A stretch of DNA of 43,815 bases from Gammaproteobacteria bacterium (GCA_003230085.1 QIGV01000070.1:1-43815), one strand, 5' to 3'; positions 9,032 through 18,205 are shown, counted from the stretch's first letter. The notes: generated by a model not told the origin, from the letters alone. A program made the numbers and translations.

Positions 9032-10398
9032 GGGTCCTCTCCGGGGGTACTGGCCAATACTTGCGCAGTCTCGCTCCTGATACTGCTCAATGATCTGATG
9101 AACGGCTGATAAACCTGAAACTGTGCCGGTATCTCCTTCAGAGCAACTTGGGCTGCACCATAGCCGGGATAGCTGCCAAACACGACGCTCCAGCGCTCAC
9201 TCCCCCCCACCCGGGTGCGATAGATATAGAGTTGCTTCATTTGTTCCAATGCCGTGTGCTGTAACAGGCGCTCCAGAGGCGCCAGCTCCAGATTATTCAT
9301 CAGCATCACCTGGATCGTGAAGCCCTTGCCTTGAGATTGAAGCCACTTACGAGTTTCTGCAATTCGTTCACCTAAATGTACTGCGATGGTGTTTTGTTGC
9401 GCGGGGACAACGGCTAAAAGGGCTGACGGAAAACCCTCCCGATACTCCTGTACTGATGGCGCAAGTGTAGATATTTTCCCGCCTTGCTTAAGTGCGGGTG
9501 TAAAGGCATAGCTGACCAGTCCCACCAAAGCAAACATCAGCCCTACACCGGCGGGTAGAAAACGCTTCATTGCAGACTTGCCGTTACTGGCATACTCACT
9601 GTCAAAAATTGCACGCCTGACATGTGCTCTAGTGATGCACATTGCACCATCGGCATAGGCCGCCAACAGTGACTTGTCCGCTATTATATGGAGACGGCGT
9701 ATTAAACCTTTACTATGGGAGGCCAGCATGCGCAGAGCCGGTGCACTGAACAGGTCAACACGTGGGCAACCCACTGCATGTAAGCGGAACTGTATATAGT
9801 CGGTGACCTCATCTGCACTCAGTTGTGGCAGGGAGAAATTTTGGGTAATCCGGTCCTTCAACTGACGAATTCCAGACTTGGCCAGCCGCGCGTCCAGTTC
9901 CGGCTGGCCGATGAGCAGGATCTGGAGGAGCTTTTCATTACGGGTTTCAAGATTGGACAAAAAACATAGTTCCTCCAGGGTCTCAAACGGCATACCCTGC
10001 GCTTCTTCTACGATGATCACTACCCGGCAGCCCTTACCATGCAGTCTGATGAGGTGATGCTGGAGATTATTCAGCAGATCGAGGCGGTCAGACGTATTCG
10101 AAACATTAACCAGACCGAGCTCCTGACTGATAGCGCGCAATACCTCGATGCGTGATAGGCTGGGATTGGCAAGATAGGCAATTTCTACTGACAGCGGCAG
10201 GGTGTGAATCAGCGTACGACACAGCATGGTCTTACCACTGCCGACCTCTCCGACCATTTTCACGATACCCTCACCAGACAGGATCGAATATTTTAAGGCA
10301 TCCAGGATAGCGCCTCGGGATGCACCACTGAAAAACTTCCGGGTATCCGGGGTAATCTTAAATGGATGGGAATGCAAACCAAAATATTTGCAATACAT
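9028..10398 (-). CDS. mshM: MshM/ExeA-like AAA ATPase with SPOR-like C-terminus
   Basis: A 456-residue protein. The opening YFGLHSHPFKITPDTRKFF is the hallmark of the ExeA/GspA/MshM family. Walker A is GEVGSGKT (50-57) and Walker B is RVVIIVEEAQ (125-134). One membrane helix (about 280-299) separates the cytoplasmic ATPase from a periplasmic part. The C-terminus (GKGFTIQVMLMNN ... RTRVGGSERWSVVFGSYPGYGAAQVALKEIP) fits a SPOR peptidoglycan-binding domain. The role is probably to help the secretin pass or anchor in the cell wall. It is the first gene of the operon, with a GGAAAG ribosome site before the ATG and a sigma-54-like promoter about 40 nt upstream. Confidence 0.88.
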   Translation of the reverse strand: MYCKYFGLHSHPFKITPDTRKFFSGASRGAILDALKYSILSGEGIVKMVGEVGSGKTMLCRTLIHTLPLSVEIAYLANPSLSRIEVLRAISQELGLVNVSNTSDRLDLLNNLQHHLIRLHGKGCRVVIIVEEAQGMPFETLEELCFLSNLETRNEKLLQILLIGQPELDARLAKSGIRQLKDRITQNFSLPQLSADEVTDYIQFRLHAVGCPRVDLFSAPALRMLASHSKGLIRRLHIIADKSLLAAYADGAMCITRAHVRRAIFDSEYASNGKSAMKRFLPAGVGLMFALVGLVSYAFTPALKQGGKISTLAPSVQEYREGFPSALLAVVPAQQNTIAVHLGERIAETRKWLQSQGKGFTIQVMLMNNLELAPLERLLQHTALEQMKQLYIYRTRVGGSERWSVVFGSYPGYGAAQVALKEIPAQFQVYQPFIRSLSSIRSETAQVLASTPGEDP

Positions 10399-10810
10399 GG
10401 TATCTTTCCGTTTATTAGAGGATCCTGCAAACGGTTAAAGCAATTTTAGTGCCAGTCATACCTTCATGCCTCACAACACGGGAGGCACCACGCTTTTTCG
10501 TAGCAGGAAGCTCGCAAAGAGTTTCACCTGCAAGCCCTGAAACCATCAATAAAATCTCTATCAACTTGATTTTTAATACTATAAAGATAGCCGCACTACA
10601 ATTTTTTTCGCTGCTGGAATGATGTGTCGCCAGCAGCAGCGGCTACGATCCCTCATTGTCGTCGTAAAAAAGGAGGAAAATTGTTGCCTGTAACGAAAGG
10701 TCAATATATTGACTTTTATGTACAGCTCAAGCATTCATTGGGCTAGCTATTAGTAACAGGAGAAGGTATTTTTTGATTATTATCACCTTGTTTTTTCGGA
10801 GAACTAAAAT
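10399..10810. other. Divergent intergenic region between mshM and mscK
   Basis: A 412-bp AT-rich gap that must hold control elements for both directions. The mshM side carries the sigma-54-like element. The mscK side has a perfect AAGGAGG ribosome site at 10670-10676 with only TTG codons after it, and a perfect 14-bp palindrome GTCAATATATTGAC (10700-10713). The palindrome overlaps a TTGACT (10709-10714) that could be a -35 box, although the matching -10 (CATTCA) is poor. An imperfect GCTGCTGG/CCAGCAGC stem lies near 10611-10640. No larger gene is visible. Confidence 0.5.
10438..10454 (-). promoter_or_regulatory. Sigma-54 (RpoN) type promoter of the msh operon
   Basis: On the minus strand the sequence reads TGGCACTAAAATTGCTT. 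This has the -24 element TGGCAC and -12 element TTGC with the required GG-N10-GC spacing. Transcription would start near 10427, giving a leader of about 30 nt before mshM. A 6-bp inverted repeat (TGCCTC/GAGGCA, 10467-10487) lies just upstream. The motif match is very good; activity and the activator are inferred. Confidence 0.65.
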
Positions 10811-13800
10811 ATGCCACTGATCAGGAACCTGATTCAGGCCGTCTGTATTGCATCCCTGGCGCTTATCACGGCAACAGCGCTGGCCACTACGCAACCGGCT
10901 GCACCCACTGTCAGTGGCTCCCAGGCTATTTCCAAAAAAGTTGTTGAAGGGCGACTCAAGGAAATTGAAGCCTCTACGGAATACGATGAGGTAGCCCAAT
11001 CAACCCTCATCAAGCGCTACCACAAAACATTGTCCAGCCTGGAATCCATGCATGCGCACCAGGCATCCACAAAGGAATATAAGCAGGCAAGTGCCAATGC
11101 TCCTGAAGAGATTAAGAAGCTTCGTGCCCAACAGAAACAGGCTAAAGAAAAACAGGCACCACAAACACTGGAATCCCTAAAAATTAGGGCTGATGTACAA
11201 CTGCCTGACATTGAGCGGTTACTGCTCAAGGAAAAAGCGAACGCAACCGCTGTCGAGACCAAGCTTAAGGCGCTCGAAAATCAGCTTGACGCAGAAGATG
11301 GCCGTCCCGAGCAGGCCCGTCAACGCTTAACCGAGGCCAGCGTGCAACTGGATAAAATCAATGCCGAACTCAAGAAATCAAAGCCAAGCGAAGAACCTGC
11401 CGTACTAAACGAGGCCCGCCGCTGGACCCTGATGGCACAAAGACAGGCGTTGACAGCTGAAATCAACATGATCGATCAGGAACTGCTCAGCCAACCTGTA
11501 CGCCTGGAACTACTCAAATATCAGATTGATACGACACGAATAAGTGTGAAAAGAATCGCTGAACGCACCGCACTGCTGGAAAATTTTCTCAACAGGCAAC
11601 GTCGTACTGAAGTCGAGCAGGTGATTGCTGAAGCGGAGACAACACCCGGCGAAACTGCTGATAAACATCCTGTCGTACAGGAACTGGCCAAGCACAATAT
11701 CCAGGCCAGCGAAGCGCTGAGCAAACTCTCCGAGCGCCTGGAACAGGTTTCCTCAGGCGACCAACAGGCCAATGAAATGGCCAAGCGCATCGAGAAGGAC
11801 TTCCGCCGTACCCAACAAAAACTCGATATAGCCGGGCTCAACCAGGCACTGGGACAAGTGCTACTCGAACAACGCCGCCAGCTTCCGGATATACGAAAAA
11901 TTCTCAAACAGGCGCAGCGGAATGAACAACTGATTGCAGCAACAACTTTTAGTCGCATCCAGACCAGCGAGGAACTGCGCAAGTTAAGCGATCTGGAAAG
12001 CTATGTTGATGGGCTAATCGCAAACCTGGATACCACAGAAATTTCTGATGTACGGGAAGACTTGCTGGTGCTGGCAGAAAATCGGCGTACGCTGCTACAA
12101 AAGACCGCTACCCTGAACAACGCCTATTTACGCACCCTCGGTGAACTCGACTATGCGCAACATCAGCTAACCGATGTCGTCAGCAGATATGATGCCTTTC
12201 TCTCCGAACGTCTGTTATGGGTACGCAGCGCACCGTCACCAAACATAGCCCTGTTGCTAAACACGCCGGCGCAGGTACGGAACATCCTTTCACCACAGCA
12301 ATGGTATAATGTACTCAATACGCTTTTTGTACAGATGATCTCGTCGCCTTACCCGCTAATGATTCTGGCGCTGTTCGGCGTGTTACTGTTCAAGCGGGGT
12401 GCCATGAAACGTGCGCTGCTGGAAACCAGCAAATTAATCAACAAGCCACGTACCGACAGCTTTCGCTACACACTGCGAGCGCTGGGACTGACCCTGTTGA
12501 TCGCCATACCATGGCCACTGTTGACATGGGCCCTGGGCTGGGTGCTGTCGAATTCACTGGATGCGGATAACTTCACCACCTCCCTGGCACACGGCCTAAT
12601 GGTCCTTTCACCCGCATTTTTCTACCTCAGCGCTTTCCGTAGTCTATGCCTGCCGCAGGGACTTGCTGGCGCTCACTTCCGCTGGCACGACGCCAGCCTA
12701 CAACCATTACGCCGGCAACTCGATCTGCTGATGATGACCTTTCTGCCAGCAGCACTGGTTGCGGTAATCGGTATTCACCAAGGCTCAATGATTGAAGGTG
12801 CCTTGGGGCGGATCGCCTTTATCGCTGCCATGGCCTCTCTGGCCTGGTACTTCTATCGGCTGCTCGGCCCACGAAACCCAGTACTTGAAGCCGAGCTCAA
12901 ACGCCACCCTGACAGCATGCTGAACCGTTTCCGCTATCTGTGGATGGTATTGGCACTTCTGATACCGTTATTGCACGTCGTACTTGCCATCGGTGGTTTC
13001 CTGTATACGGCAATGACCCTGACCAGTAGCCTGATCGATACCCTGTGGCTGATCCTCGGCTTTCTGGTCATTCACCAGCTGGCTGTTCGCTGGCTGCTGA
13101 TAACCGGACGCAAACTAAGCTTCGAAGCGGCAGTGGAACACCGCAAGGCCGCACTTGCCGCCCACCAGGATGGCGGTGCGACAACGACACCACATGACGA
13201 AGCTGAATCTGAAGAAGACGAGGTCGACTTGGTTGCGCTCAATCAGGATAGCCTCAAGTTGCTGAATAGTGCCATCCTGTTCGGGGCAATTTTCGGCTTG
13301 TGGTTTATCTGGTCGGACGTACTGCCTGCCTTTGGTCGTCTCGAAAATGTCACGTTGTGGCACTATATGGGGATCGCAGAGGGTCAGGAATCCCTGCTTC
13401 CGGTCACACTAGCGGATCTGTTATTGGCGTTGCTTATCGCCACTATTACGGTGGTCACTGCGCGGCGTTTTCCTGCGCTGCTGGAAATCGTGCTACTGAA
13501 GCGCTTCCCCGTCAGCTCCGGCGTACGTTACACGTCTACCACGCTGGCGCGATATATCATTTCCGCCGTGGGCTTACTGCTGGTGTTGAGTACGGTGGGC
13601 GCCAGCTGGTCCCAGGTCCAGTGGCTGGCAGCAGCGCTCGGCGTAGGCATCGGCTTTGGCTTGCAGGAAATCGTGGCAAACTTCATCAGTGGCCTGATCA
13701 TTCTATTCGAGCGGCCCATTCGGGTGGGCGACGTGGTCACGATAGGCGACACCGACGGCACAGTGACACGTATACACATACGCGCTACCACCATCAGGAC

Positions 13801-14215
13801 CTGGGACCGTCAGGAGTTGTTGGTACCTAATAAGGAATTCATCACTGGCCGGCTGCTTAACTGGTCGCTTTCAGATCAGACCACGCGCCTACGCATACCG
13901 GTAGGCATTGCCTATGGCGGCGACGTACAACAGGCTATGGCTTTGATGCGCGCGGTGGCGGAGGAAAATCCACTGGTCTTATCCGATCCTGCTCCGTACA
14001 CCCTCTTCGCCGCCTTCGGCGATAACACACTAAATCTGGAATTGCGCTGTTTCGTTGGGGCACAGGAAGATCGACTACCCGCGGGAACACAACTACATGA
14101 AGCAATCAATGAACAATTTAATCAGTGTGGCATCGTCATCGCCTTCCCACAGCGCGACATCCATTTGGACACGAGTCAGCCCTTGGATATCCGAATTCAA
14201 CGGGACAAGGCGTGA
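10811..14215 (+). CDS. mscK: MscK/KefA-type large mechanosensitive channel
   Basis: A 1134-residue protein of the large MscS family. A signal peptide (IQAVCIASLALITATALA) precedes about 450 residues of periplasmic coiled-coil sequence (e.g. EQARQRLTEASVQLDKINAELKK). Several membrane helices follow from about residue 510. The MscS core lies near the end: LAAALGVGIGFGLQEIVANF (pore helix), the beta domain (IRVGDVVTIGDTDGTVTRIHIRATTIRTWDRQELLVPN), and a cytoplasmic cage ending near residue 1130. It releases solutes during osmotic downshock. A GGAG ribosome site precedes the ATG. It stands alone, divergent from the msh operon and convergent with the amidotransferase gene. Confidence 0.92.
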   Translation: MPLIRNLIQAVCIASLALITATALATTQPAAPTVSGSQAISKKVVEGRLKEIEASTEYDEVAQSTLIKRYHKTLSSLESMHAHQASTKEYKQASANAPEEIKKLRAQQKQAKEKQAPQTLESLKIRADVQLPDIERLLLKEKANATAVETKLKALENQLDAEDGRPEQARQRLTEASVQLDKINAELKKSKPSEEPAVLNEARRWTLMAQRQALTAEINMIDQELLSQPVRLELLKYQIDTTRISVKRIAERTALLENFLNRQRRTEVEQVIAEAETTPGETADKHPVVQELAKHNIQASEALSKLSERLEQVSSGDQQANEMAKRIEKDFRRTQQKLDIAGLNQALGQVLLEQRRQLPDIRKILKQAQRNEQLIAATTFSRIQTSEELRKLSDLESYVDGLIANLDTTEISDVREDLLVLAENRRTLLQKTATLNNAYLRTLGELDYAQHQLTDVVSRYDAFLSERLLWVRSAPSPNIALLLNTPAQVRNILSPQQWYNVLNTLFVQMISSPYPLMILALFGVLLFKRGAMKRALLETSKLINKPRTDSFRYTLRALGLTLLIAIPWPLLTWALGWVLSNSLDADNFTTSLAHGLMVLSPAFFYLSAFRSLCLPQGLAGAHFRWHDASLQPLRRQLDLLMMTFLPAALVAVIGIHQGSMIEGALGRIAFIAAMASLAWYFYRLLGPRNPVLEAELKRHPDSMLNRFRYLWMVLALLIPLLHVVLAIGGFLYTAMTLTSSLIDTLWLILGFLVIHQLAVRWLLITGRKLSFEAAVEHRKAALAAHQDGGATTTPHDEAESEEDEVDLVALNQDSLKLLNSAILFGAIFGLWFIWSDVLPAFGRLENVTLWHYMGIAEGQESLLPVTLADLLLALLIATITVVTARRFPALLEIVLLKRFPVSSGVRYTSTTLARYIISAVGLLLVLSTVGASWSQVQWLAAALGVGIGFGLQEIVANFISGLIILFERPIRVGDVVTIGDTDGTVTRIHIRATTIRTWDRQELLVPNKEFITGRLLNWSLSDQTTRLRIPVGIAYGGDVQQAMALMRAVAEENPLVLSDPAPYTLFAAFGDNTLNLELRCFVGAQEDRLPAGTQLHEAINEQFNQCGIVIAFPQRDIHLDTSQPLDIRIQRDKA

Positions 14216-14290
14216 GTAAATTAAACGGTTTAACCCAGAGCCCCCATAGTCGTTCGAGCTTCCGTGTCTCTCCCTCAAGACCGTTGCAAT

Positions 14291-14995
14291 TCATTTAGTG
14301 AGCACTCTTTGCGCCAGCTGTGACAAAATAGCGCGCAAGACCTGGTTGATTTTATCAAATTTCGCCGGGTTCGAGCTTATTTCATCCGCTGTCTGCACAT
14401 ACGGAGAATCAACAAGTTCCGCCCCGCAGTGTTCCAGCAAGCGACCTGCAGCGGCAAGACTGGTTTCTAGATGGAACTGGAATCCGATAATGCGGCCATC
14501 CAGGATAAAGCCCTGATTCTGGCAGGCTACACTGGAAGCCAGGGGCAAGGCCCCGTCTGGCAGATCGAAAGTATCCCCATGCCAGTGAAACACCTCAATT
14601 GTGGCAGGGAGAACCGGGCCGAGAATGGATAATGCAGCTTCTTCAGATCGCCTGATCTCAAACCAGCCTATTTCAGGGTAAGGGTTTTTCCTGACTGCAG
14701 CGCCCAGTGCCCGTGCAATCAGTTGCGCGCCCAGGCAAATTCCCAAAACTGTTTTACCCGCGTTGATTGCCGCCTTGATAAAGTGGCGCTCCGGTACCAG
14801 CCAGGGATGCCGTGCCTCATCAGCGACACTCATGGGCCCACCCAACACAACCAGCCAGTCGTAGCTATGCTGCGCGGGCAATTGCTCACCGAGATAGAAT
14901 CGCGTGTATGTCATCACATGCCCATGTCTGTCCGCCCAGCATGCTATTTCGGCCGGCCCCTCAAAGTAGACGTGCTGCAAAATATAGATGTGCAT
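14291..14995 (-). CDS. Type 1 glutamine amidotransferase (GMP synthase-like)
   Basis: A 234-residue stand-alone class I GATase domain. The catalytic triad is visible: nucleophile elbow GICLGAQ with C87, and FQFHLE with H175 and E177. The oxyanion region LGGPMSV and the HWHGDTFDLP motif are typical of the GMP synthase-like subfamily often annotated as YfeJ-like or guaA-related. Proteins of this type hydrolyse glutamine or gamma-glutamyl compounds; the real substrate is not predictable here. It lies 27 nt after the MgtC/DUF4010 gene on the same strand and may be co-transcribed with it. Its 3' end converges with mscK. Confidence 0.85.
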   Translation of the reverse strand: MHIYILQHVYFEGPAEIACWADRHGHVMTYTRFYLGEQLPAQHSYDWLVVLGGPMSVADEARHPWLVPERHFIKAAINAGKTVLGICLGAQLIARALGAAVRKNPYPEIGWFEIRRSEEAALSILGPVLPATIEVFHWHGDTFDLPDGALPLASSVACQNQGFILDGRIIGFQFHLETSLAAAGRLLEHCGAELVDSPYVQTADEISSNPAKFDKINQVLRAILSQLAQRVLTK

Positions 14996-15022
14996 ATCGA
15001 ACCCGTCAATGATAGATCATCA

Positions 15023-16279
15023 TCAAAACATCCATGCTGCAACAAGCCCCGTCCCAGCGGCAAACGCCAGCGGCAATATTACCTGCCTCCTCACTCTGCT
15101 GCTGCCGATTGCACCTGCGAGAGCTGCCTTGAGCAGGGTATTGACTGCACCGGCAATCACAATACCTGTCGCTGTCAGTGTGATTGGTAAATCGTCCAGG
15201 CTCATCCTCGACAAGGTGAGGGTGATGGCATCCACATCCATTACGCCTGATATGGCGGCGAGCATATAGATACCGGTTTCGCCCATGAATTCCCTTATCG
15301 CCCTGCCAATCAGGATAATGGCAGCTAACAACACACCGAATAGAAGTGCGAATTTAAGCTGAAAGGGATTTTTAATCAGCAGCGAACGCGCCGGCAAATT
15401 ACCGGCCGGACCCAACCGTCTGAGGAAAATTACCGGCAGTATCGTGATAACGGTCATCACTGTCAATGGGGCCACCAGGCTGCTGAATACGCTGGTGTTG
15501 ATAATACTCGCCACCAGCAGGATACGCGGAAATACGGTGCTACAGGCCAACAATATTCCGGGGGCTAGTAGTCTGTCCAGGCCCGCTTCGGTTCGCGACA
15601 GGCGCGCAAAGTACAGTGTCAACGCCGTGGATGACACCAGACCGGCCAATACCGCGGTCAGCATCACGCCCTTTTCAGCGCCCACGGCCTTCATCGTAAT
15701 GTAGCCGCTGAATGAGAGGCCCGCAATCAGCACCACCATCCACCAGATTTCGTAGGGATTGACCGCCTCCCACGGCCCATAACCGCGATTTGGAAGGATG
15801 GGCAGCACTACAATGGTAATCAACAGCAACTTCAATGCGGCATGAAGGTCCTGTTTCTCCAGTTTCCTCAGCCAGCCGTGCAATACAGGCTTCATTCCCA
15901 GCAGCACTGTTGTAGAAACAGCAGCAGCAGCGGCAATAAAAATATGTCCCAGTGTCGCCATAGCGCCCAGTACAAAGGTGAGCAAGGCAGCTATCAAGCT
16001 GGTGATGCCGATATCCTTTTCACGGGGCAGGTTGACTAGATAGGCCACTGTCACCACCCCCGCCACACCAATAAACATTAATCCCAGCACATAGGCATTG
16101 AAGTGATCCGCCAGCAATCCCCCAAGACCTCCCAGCAAGCCGATCAGACCAAAAGTGCGTATGCCGGCAATGCGCTCACCTTCCTGAGACGCGCGCTGCT
16201 GCCAGCCCCGCTCAATACCGATCAACAAACCGATCGCCAGGGCAACACCAAGAGAAATAAGCTGCTCCAGGGTTACCAT
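15023..16279 (-). CDS. MgtC/SapB family membrane protein with DUF4010
   Basis: A 418-residue protein with about a dozen membrane helices. The first 140 residues match the MgtC/SapB pattern (LGVALAIGLLIGIERGWQQR, RIAGIRTFGLIGLLGGLGG). The rest is the DUF4010 part (GPWEAVNPYEIWWMVVLIAGLSFSGYITMKAVG, LTAVLAGLVSSTALTLYFARLS, ISGVMDVDAITLTLSRM). The fusion is common in proteobacteria and its transport role is unproven. It lies 52 nt after dctM and 27 nt before the amidotransferase gene on the same strand, so read-through from the TRAP genes is possible. Confidence 0.88.
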   Translation of the reverse strand: MVTLEQLISLGVALAIGLLIGIERGWQQRASQEGERIAGIRTFGLIGLLGGLGGLLADHFNAYVLGLMFIGVAGVVTVAYLVNLPREKDIGITSLIAALLTFVLGAMATLGHIFIAAAAAVSTTVLLGMKPVLHGWLRKLEKQDLHAALKLLLITIVVLPILPNRGYGPWEAVNPYEIWWMVVLIAGLSFSGYITMKAVGAEKGVMLTAVLAGLVSSTALTLYFARLSRTEAGLDRLLAPGILLACSTVFPRILLVASIINTSVFSSLVAPLTVMTVITILPVIFLRRLGPAGNLPARSLLIKNPFQLKFALLFGVLLAAIILIGRAIREFMGETGIYMLAAISGVMDVDAITLTLSRMSLDDLPITLTATGIVIAGAVNTLLKAALAGAIGSSRVRRQVILPLAFAAGTGLVAAWMF

Positions 16280-16331
16280 CGCTACTGATTAATTATTCCC
16301 ATTTGGTCTGTGATACAGATTATCCGGCCCC

Positions 16332-17642
16332 TCAAAACCCCTGCATGCGGTCCATCATTTGTGGCAGCCACAGGGTAAGCTGGGGATAAACGACCAGCAC
16401 CACCAGAGTGAGCACCTGTAATATGACAAAAGGGATAATGCCGCGATATATCTGCTGTATTTTAATTTCGGGCGGCGCCACACCAAAAGGCGGGGTCAAA
16501 AACGAAGTCTGCAGATTCATGGCTATCAACACCGCAAACCAGAGTAGATCGATACCCATCAGTTCCGCAATGGGCGCCAATATGGGCACCACGATGAAAC
16601 AGATTTCCAGGAAATCGAGAAAGAAGCCCAACACGAAAATCAATAACATGCTCATGGCCAGAAAACCCCATTCACCCCCGGGCATGGCCAGCATCAAATC
16701 CTCCACCAGCATGTCGCCGCCCATACCACGAAACACCAGACCAAAAGCTGTCGCGCCGATCAGGATCAGAAACACCATACTGGTCAGTCGCGCGGTCTGC
16801 TGCATGGCGGCTCTGAGATTGGCAAGCGTCAGGCGCCGGTTTAGTGCGGCCAACAGCATTGCCCCCAGTGCACCTACCGCAGCAGATTCTGTCGGCGATG
16901 CAATGCCGAAAAAGATCGATCCCAATACCGCCACCACTAACAACAAAGGTGGGACCAGACTAGTGATAACCCGCATCAGCAAACTGACCTGCGGTATACC
17001 TTCTTCCTTTGTGAATACAATAGGTGGTGCGGCGGCCGGGCGTAACCAGCCAATAAATAATACATAAATAATAAATAGCAGGATCAATACCAGGCCCGGG
17101 GTCACTGCCGCCATAAACAGCTGGCCCACTGGCACGCCAATGACGTCGCCCAGTAAAATGAGAATGATACTGGGCGGTATGATCTGGCCCAGGGTGCCGG
17201 AAGCAGCAATCGTCCCGGTCGCCAATGCCGGGCTATAGTGGTGCTTGAGTAGTGCGGGCAGGGCGATGATGCCCATGGTAACCACTGTGGCGCCTACTAC
17301 ACCGGTGGTCGCCGCCAGCAGGGCGCCCACAACGATGATAGAAACCGCCAGCCCGCCTCGCACTCGCCCAAACAGCATGCCCATGGTTTCCAGCAATGCT
17401 TCCGCCATGCCGGATTTCTCCAGTACGACTCCCATAAATACAAACATGGGCACGGCCAGCAGGGTGAAGTTGGTCATGATTCCCCATATGCGCAAGGGCA
17501 GCAGATCAAAAAATTCCAGGCCAAGAAAGACGCCGCCAAACAGCATGGATACCGCACCCAAGGTAAAGGCAACCGGAAATCCTATTAATAGCAGAGCTAT
17601 AGCCACCCCAAACATCGCCAGCGCCCAGGCTTCTATTTCCAT
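16332..17642 (-). CDS. dctM: TRAP transporter large membrane subunit (DctM)
   Basis: A 436-residue polytopic protein of the usual DctM length. The start MEIEAWALAMFGVAIALLLIGFPVAFTLGAVS is typical. Other conserved stretches are AVPMFVFMGVVLEKSGMAEALL, ATTGVVGATVVTMGIIALPALLKHHYSPALATGTIAASGTLGQIIPPSI and NLQTSFLTPPFGVAPPEIKI. It forms the translocation pathway of a sodium-driven TRAP importer with DctQ, whose gene ends 5 nt upstream. Subunits resembling this one often serve mannitol-, keto acid- or taurine-like substrates, but nothing here fixes the substrate. Confidence 0.93.
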   Translation of the reverse strand: MEIEAWALAMFGVAIALLLIGFPVAFTLGAVSMLFGGVFLGLEFFDLLPLRIWGIMTNFTLLAVPMFVFMGVVLEKSGMAEALLETMGMLFGRVRGGLAVSIIVVGALLAATTGVVGATVVTMGIIALPALLKHHYSPALATGTIAASGTLGQIIPPSIILILLGDVIGVPVGQLFMAAVTPGLVLILLFIIYVLFIGWLRPAAAPPIVFTKEEGIPQVSLLMRVITSLVPPLLLVVAVLGSIFFGIASPTESAAVGALGAMLLAALNRRLTLANLRAAMQQTARLTSMVFLILIGATAFGLVFRGMGGDMLVEDLMLAMPGGEWGFLAMSMLLIFVLGFFLDFLEICFIVVPILAPIAELMGIDLLWFAVLIAMNLQTSFLTPPFGVAPPEIKIQQIYRGIIPFVILQVLTLVVLVVYPQLTLWLPQMMDRMQGF

Positions 17643-17647
17643 TAGTG

Positions 17648-18205
17648 CTAGACTTCCTGTTGCTTATCGGCCTTGGCGGCACCCGGTTCTTGACTGCCAG
17701 AGTTGATGCGCTGGAGACTGCGTATCATCATTGCAATCCCCTGGAGTAACAATAGAGAAAACCCCACGATGATCATTGCCTTCAACAGGTAGCGGTAAGG
17801 AAGCCCTCCAGGATCCGGAGAGCCCTCCTGCATGCGATAGGCATTGGCAACAAAAGGGAGGCTGCCGCTGATGACCAGCAGGCAAAAGGGAATGAGGAAA
17901 AACAAACTGCCCAGTAAATCGATCCAGGCACGGCCACGTTCACCCACGCGTCTGCTCTGATAGATGACATCGACGCGGACATGTTCATCATGCTTCAGGG
18001 TATAGGCGGCGCCTAGCAGAAAAATCATCGCAAAGAGATGCCATTCAAGCTCCTGCAAGGCCACCGAACCACTTTGGAATAAATAGCGCATCGCTACGTC
18101 ATACCCGATGATCAAGACCATCAGCAAAACCAGCCATGCACTCAGGCGCCCGCTCCATTCACTGATGGCCTCGATGAGACAAGCGACTTTTTTCAGGAAG
18201 TTCAT
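17648..18205 (-). CDS. dctQ: TRAP transporter small membrane subunit (DctQ)
   Basis: A 185-residue four-helix membrane protein. Conserved DctQ features are visible: SEWSGRLSAWLVLLMVLIIGYDVAMRYLF, then GSVALQELEWHLFAMIFLLGAAYTLKHDEHVRVDVIY. It scaffolds DctM, which follows after 5 nt. No substrate-binding dctP gene lies upstream or downstream in the window; the upstream neighbour is an unrelated SLT-like lipoprotein gene 123 nt away. Confidence 0.9.
   Translation of the reverse strand: MNFLKKVACLIEAISEWSGRLSAWLVLLMVLIIGYDVAMRYLFQSGSVALQELEWHLFAMIFLLGAAYTLKHDEHVRVDVIYQSRRVGERGRAWIDLLGSLFFLIPFCLLVISGSLPFVANAYRMQEGSPDPGGLPYRYLLKAMIIVGFSLLLLQGIAMMIRSLQRINSGSQEPGAAKADKQQEV

Noticed and set aside
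10600-10645. Inverted repeat GCTGCTGG/CCAGCAGC next to a run of T as a terminator
   Set aside because: The T-run is on the wrong side of the stem for both strands, so it does not fit an intrinsic terminator.
13300-13830. Plus-strand ORF of 176 aa inside mscK
   Set aside because: It is an out-of-frame shadow of the conserved MscS core, with composition typical of such shadows.
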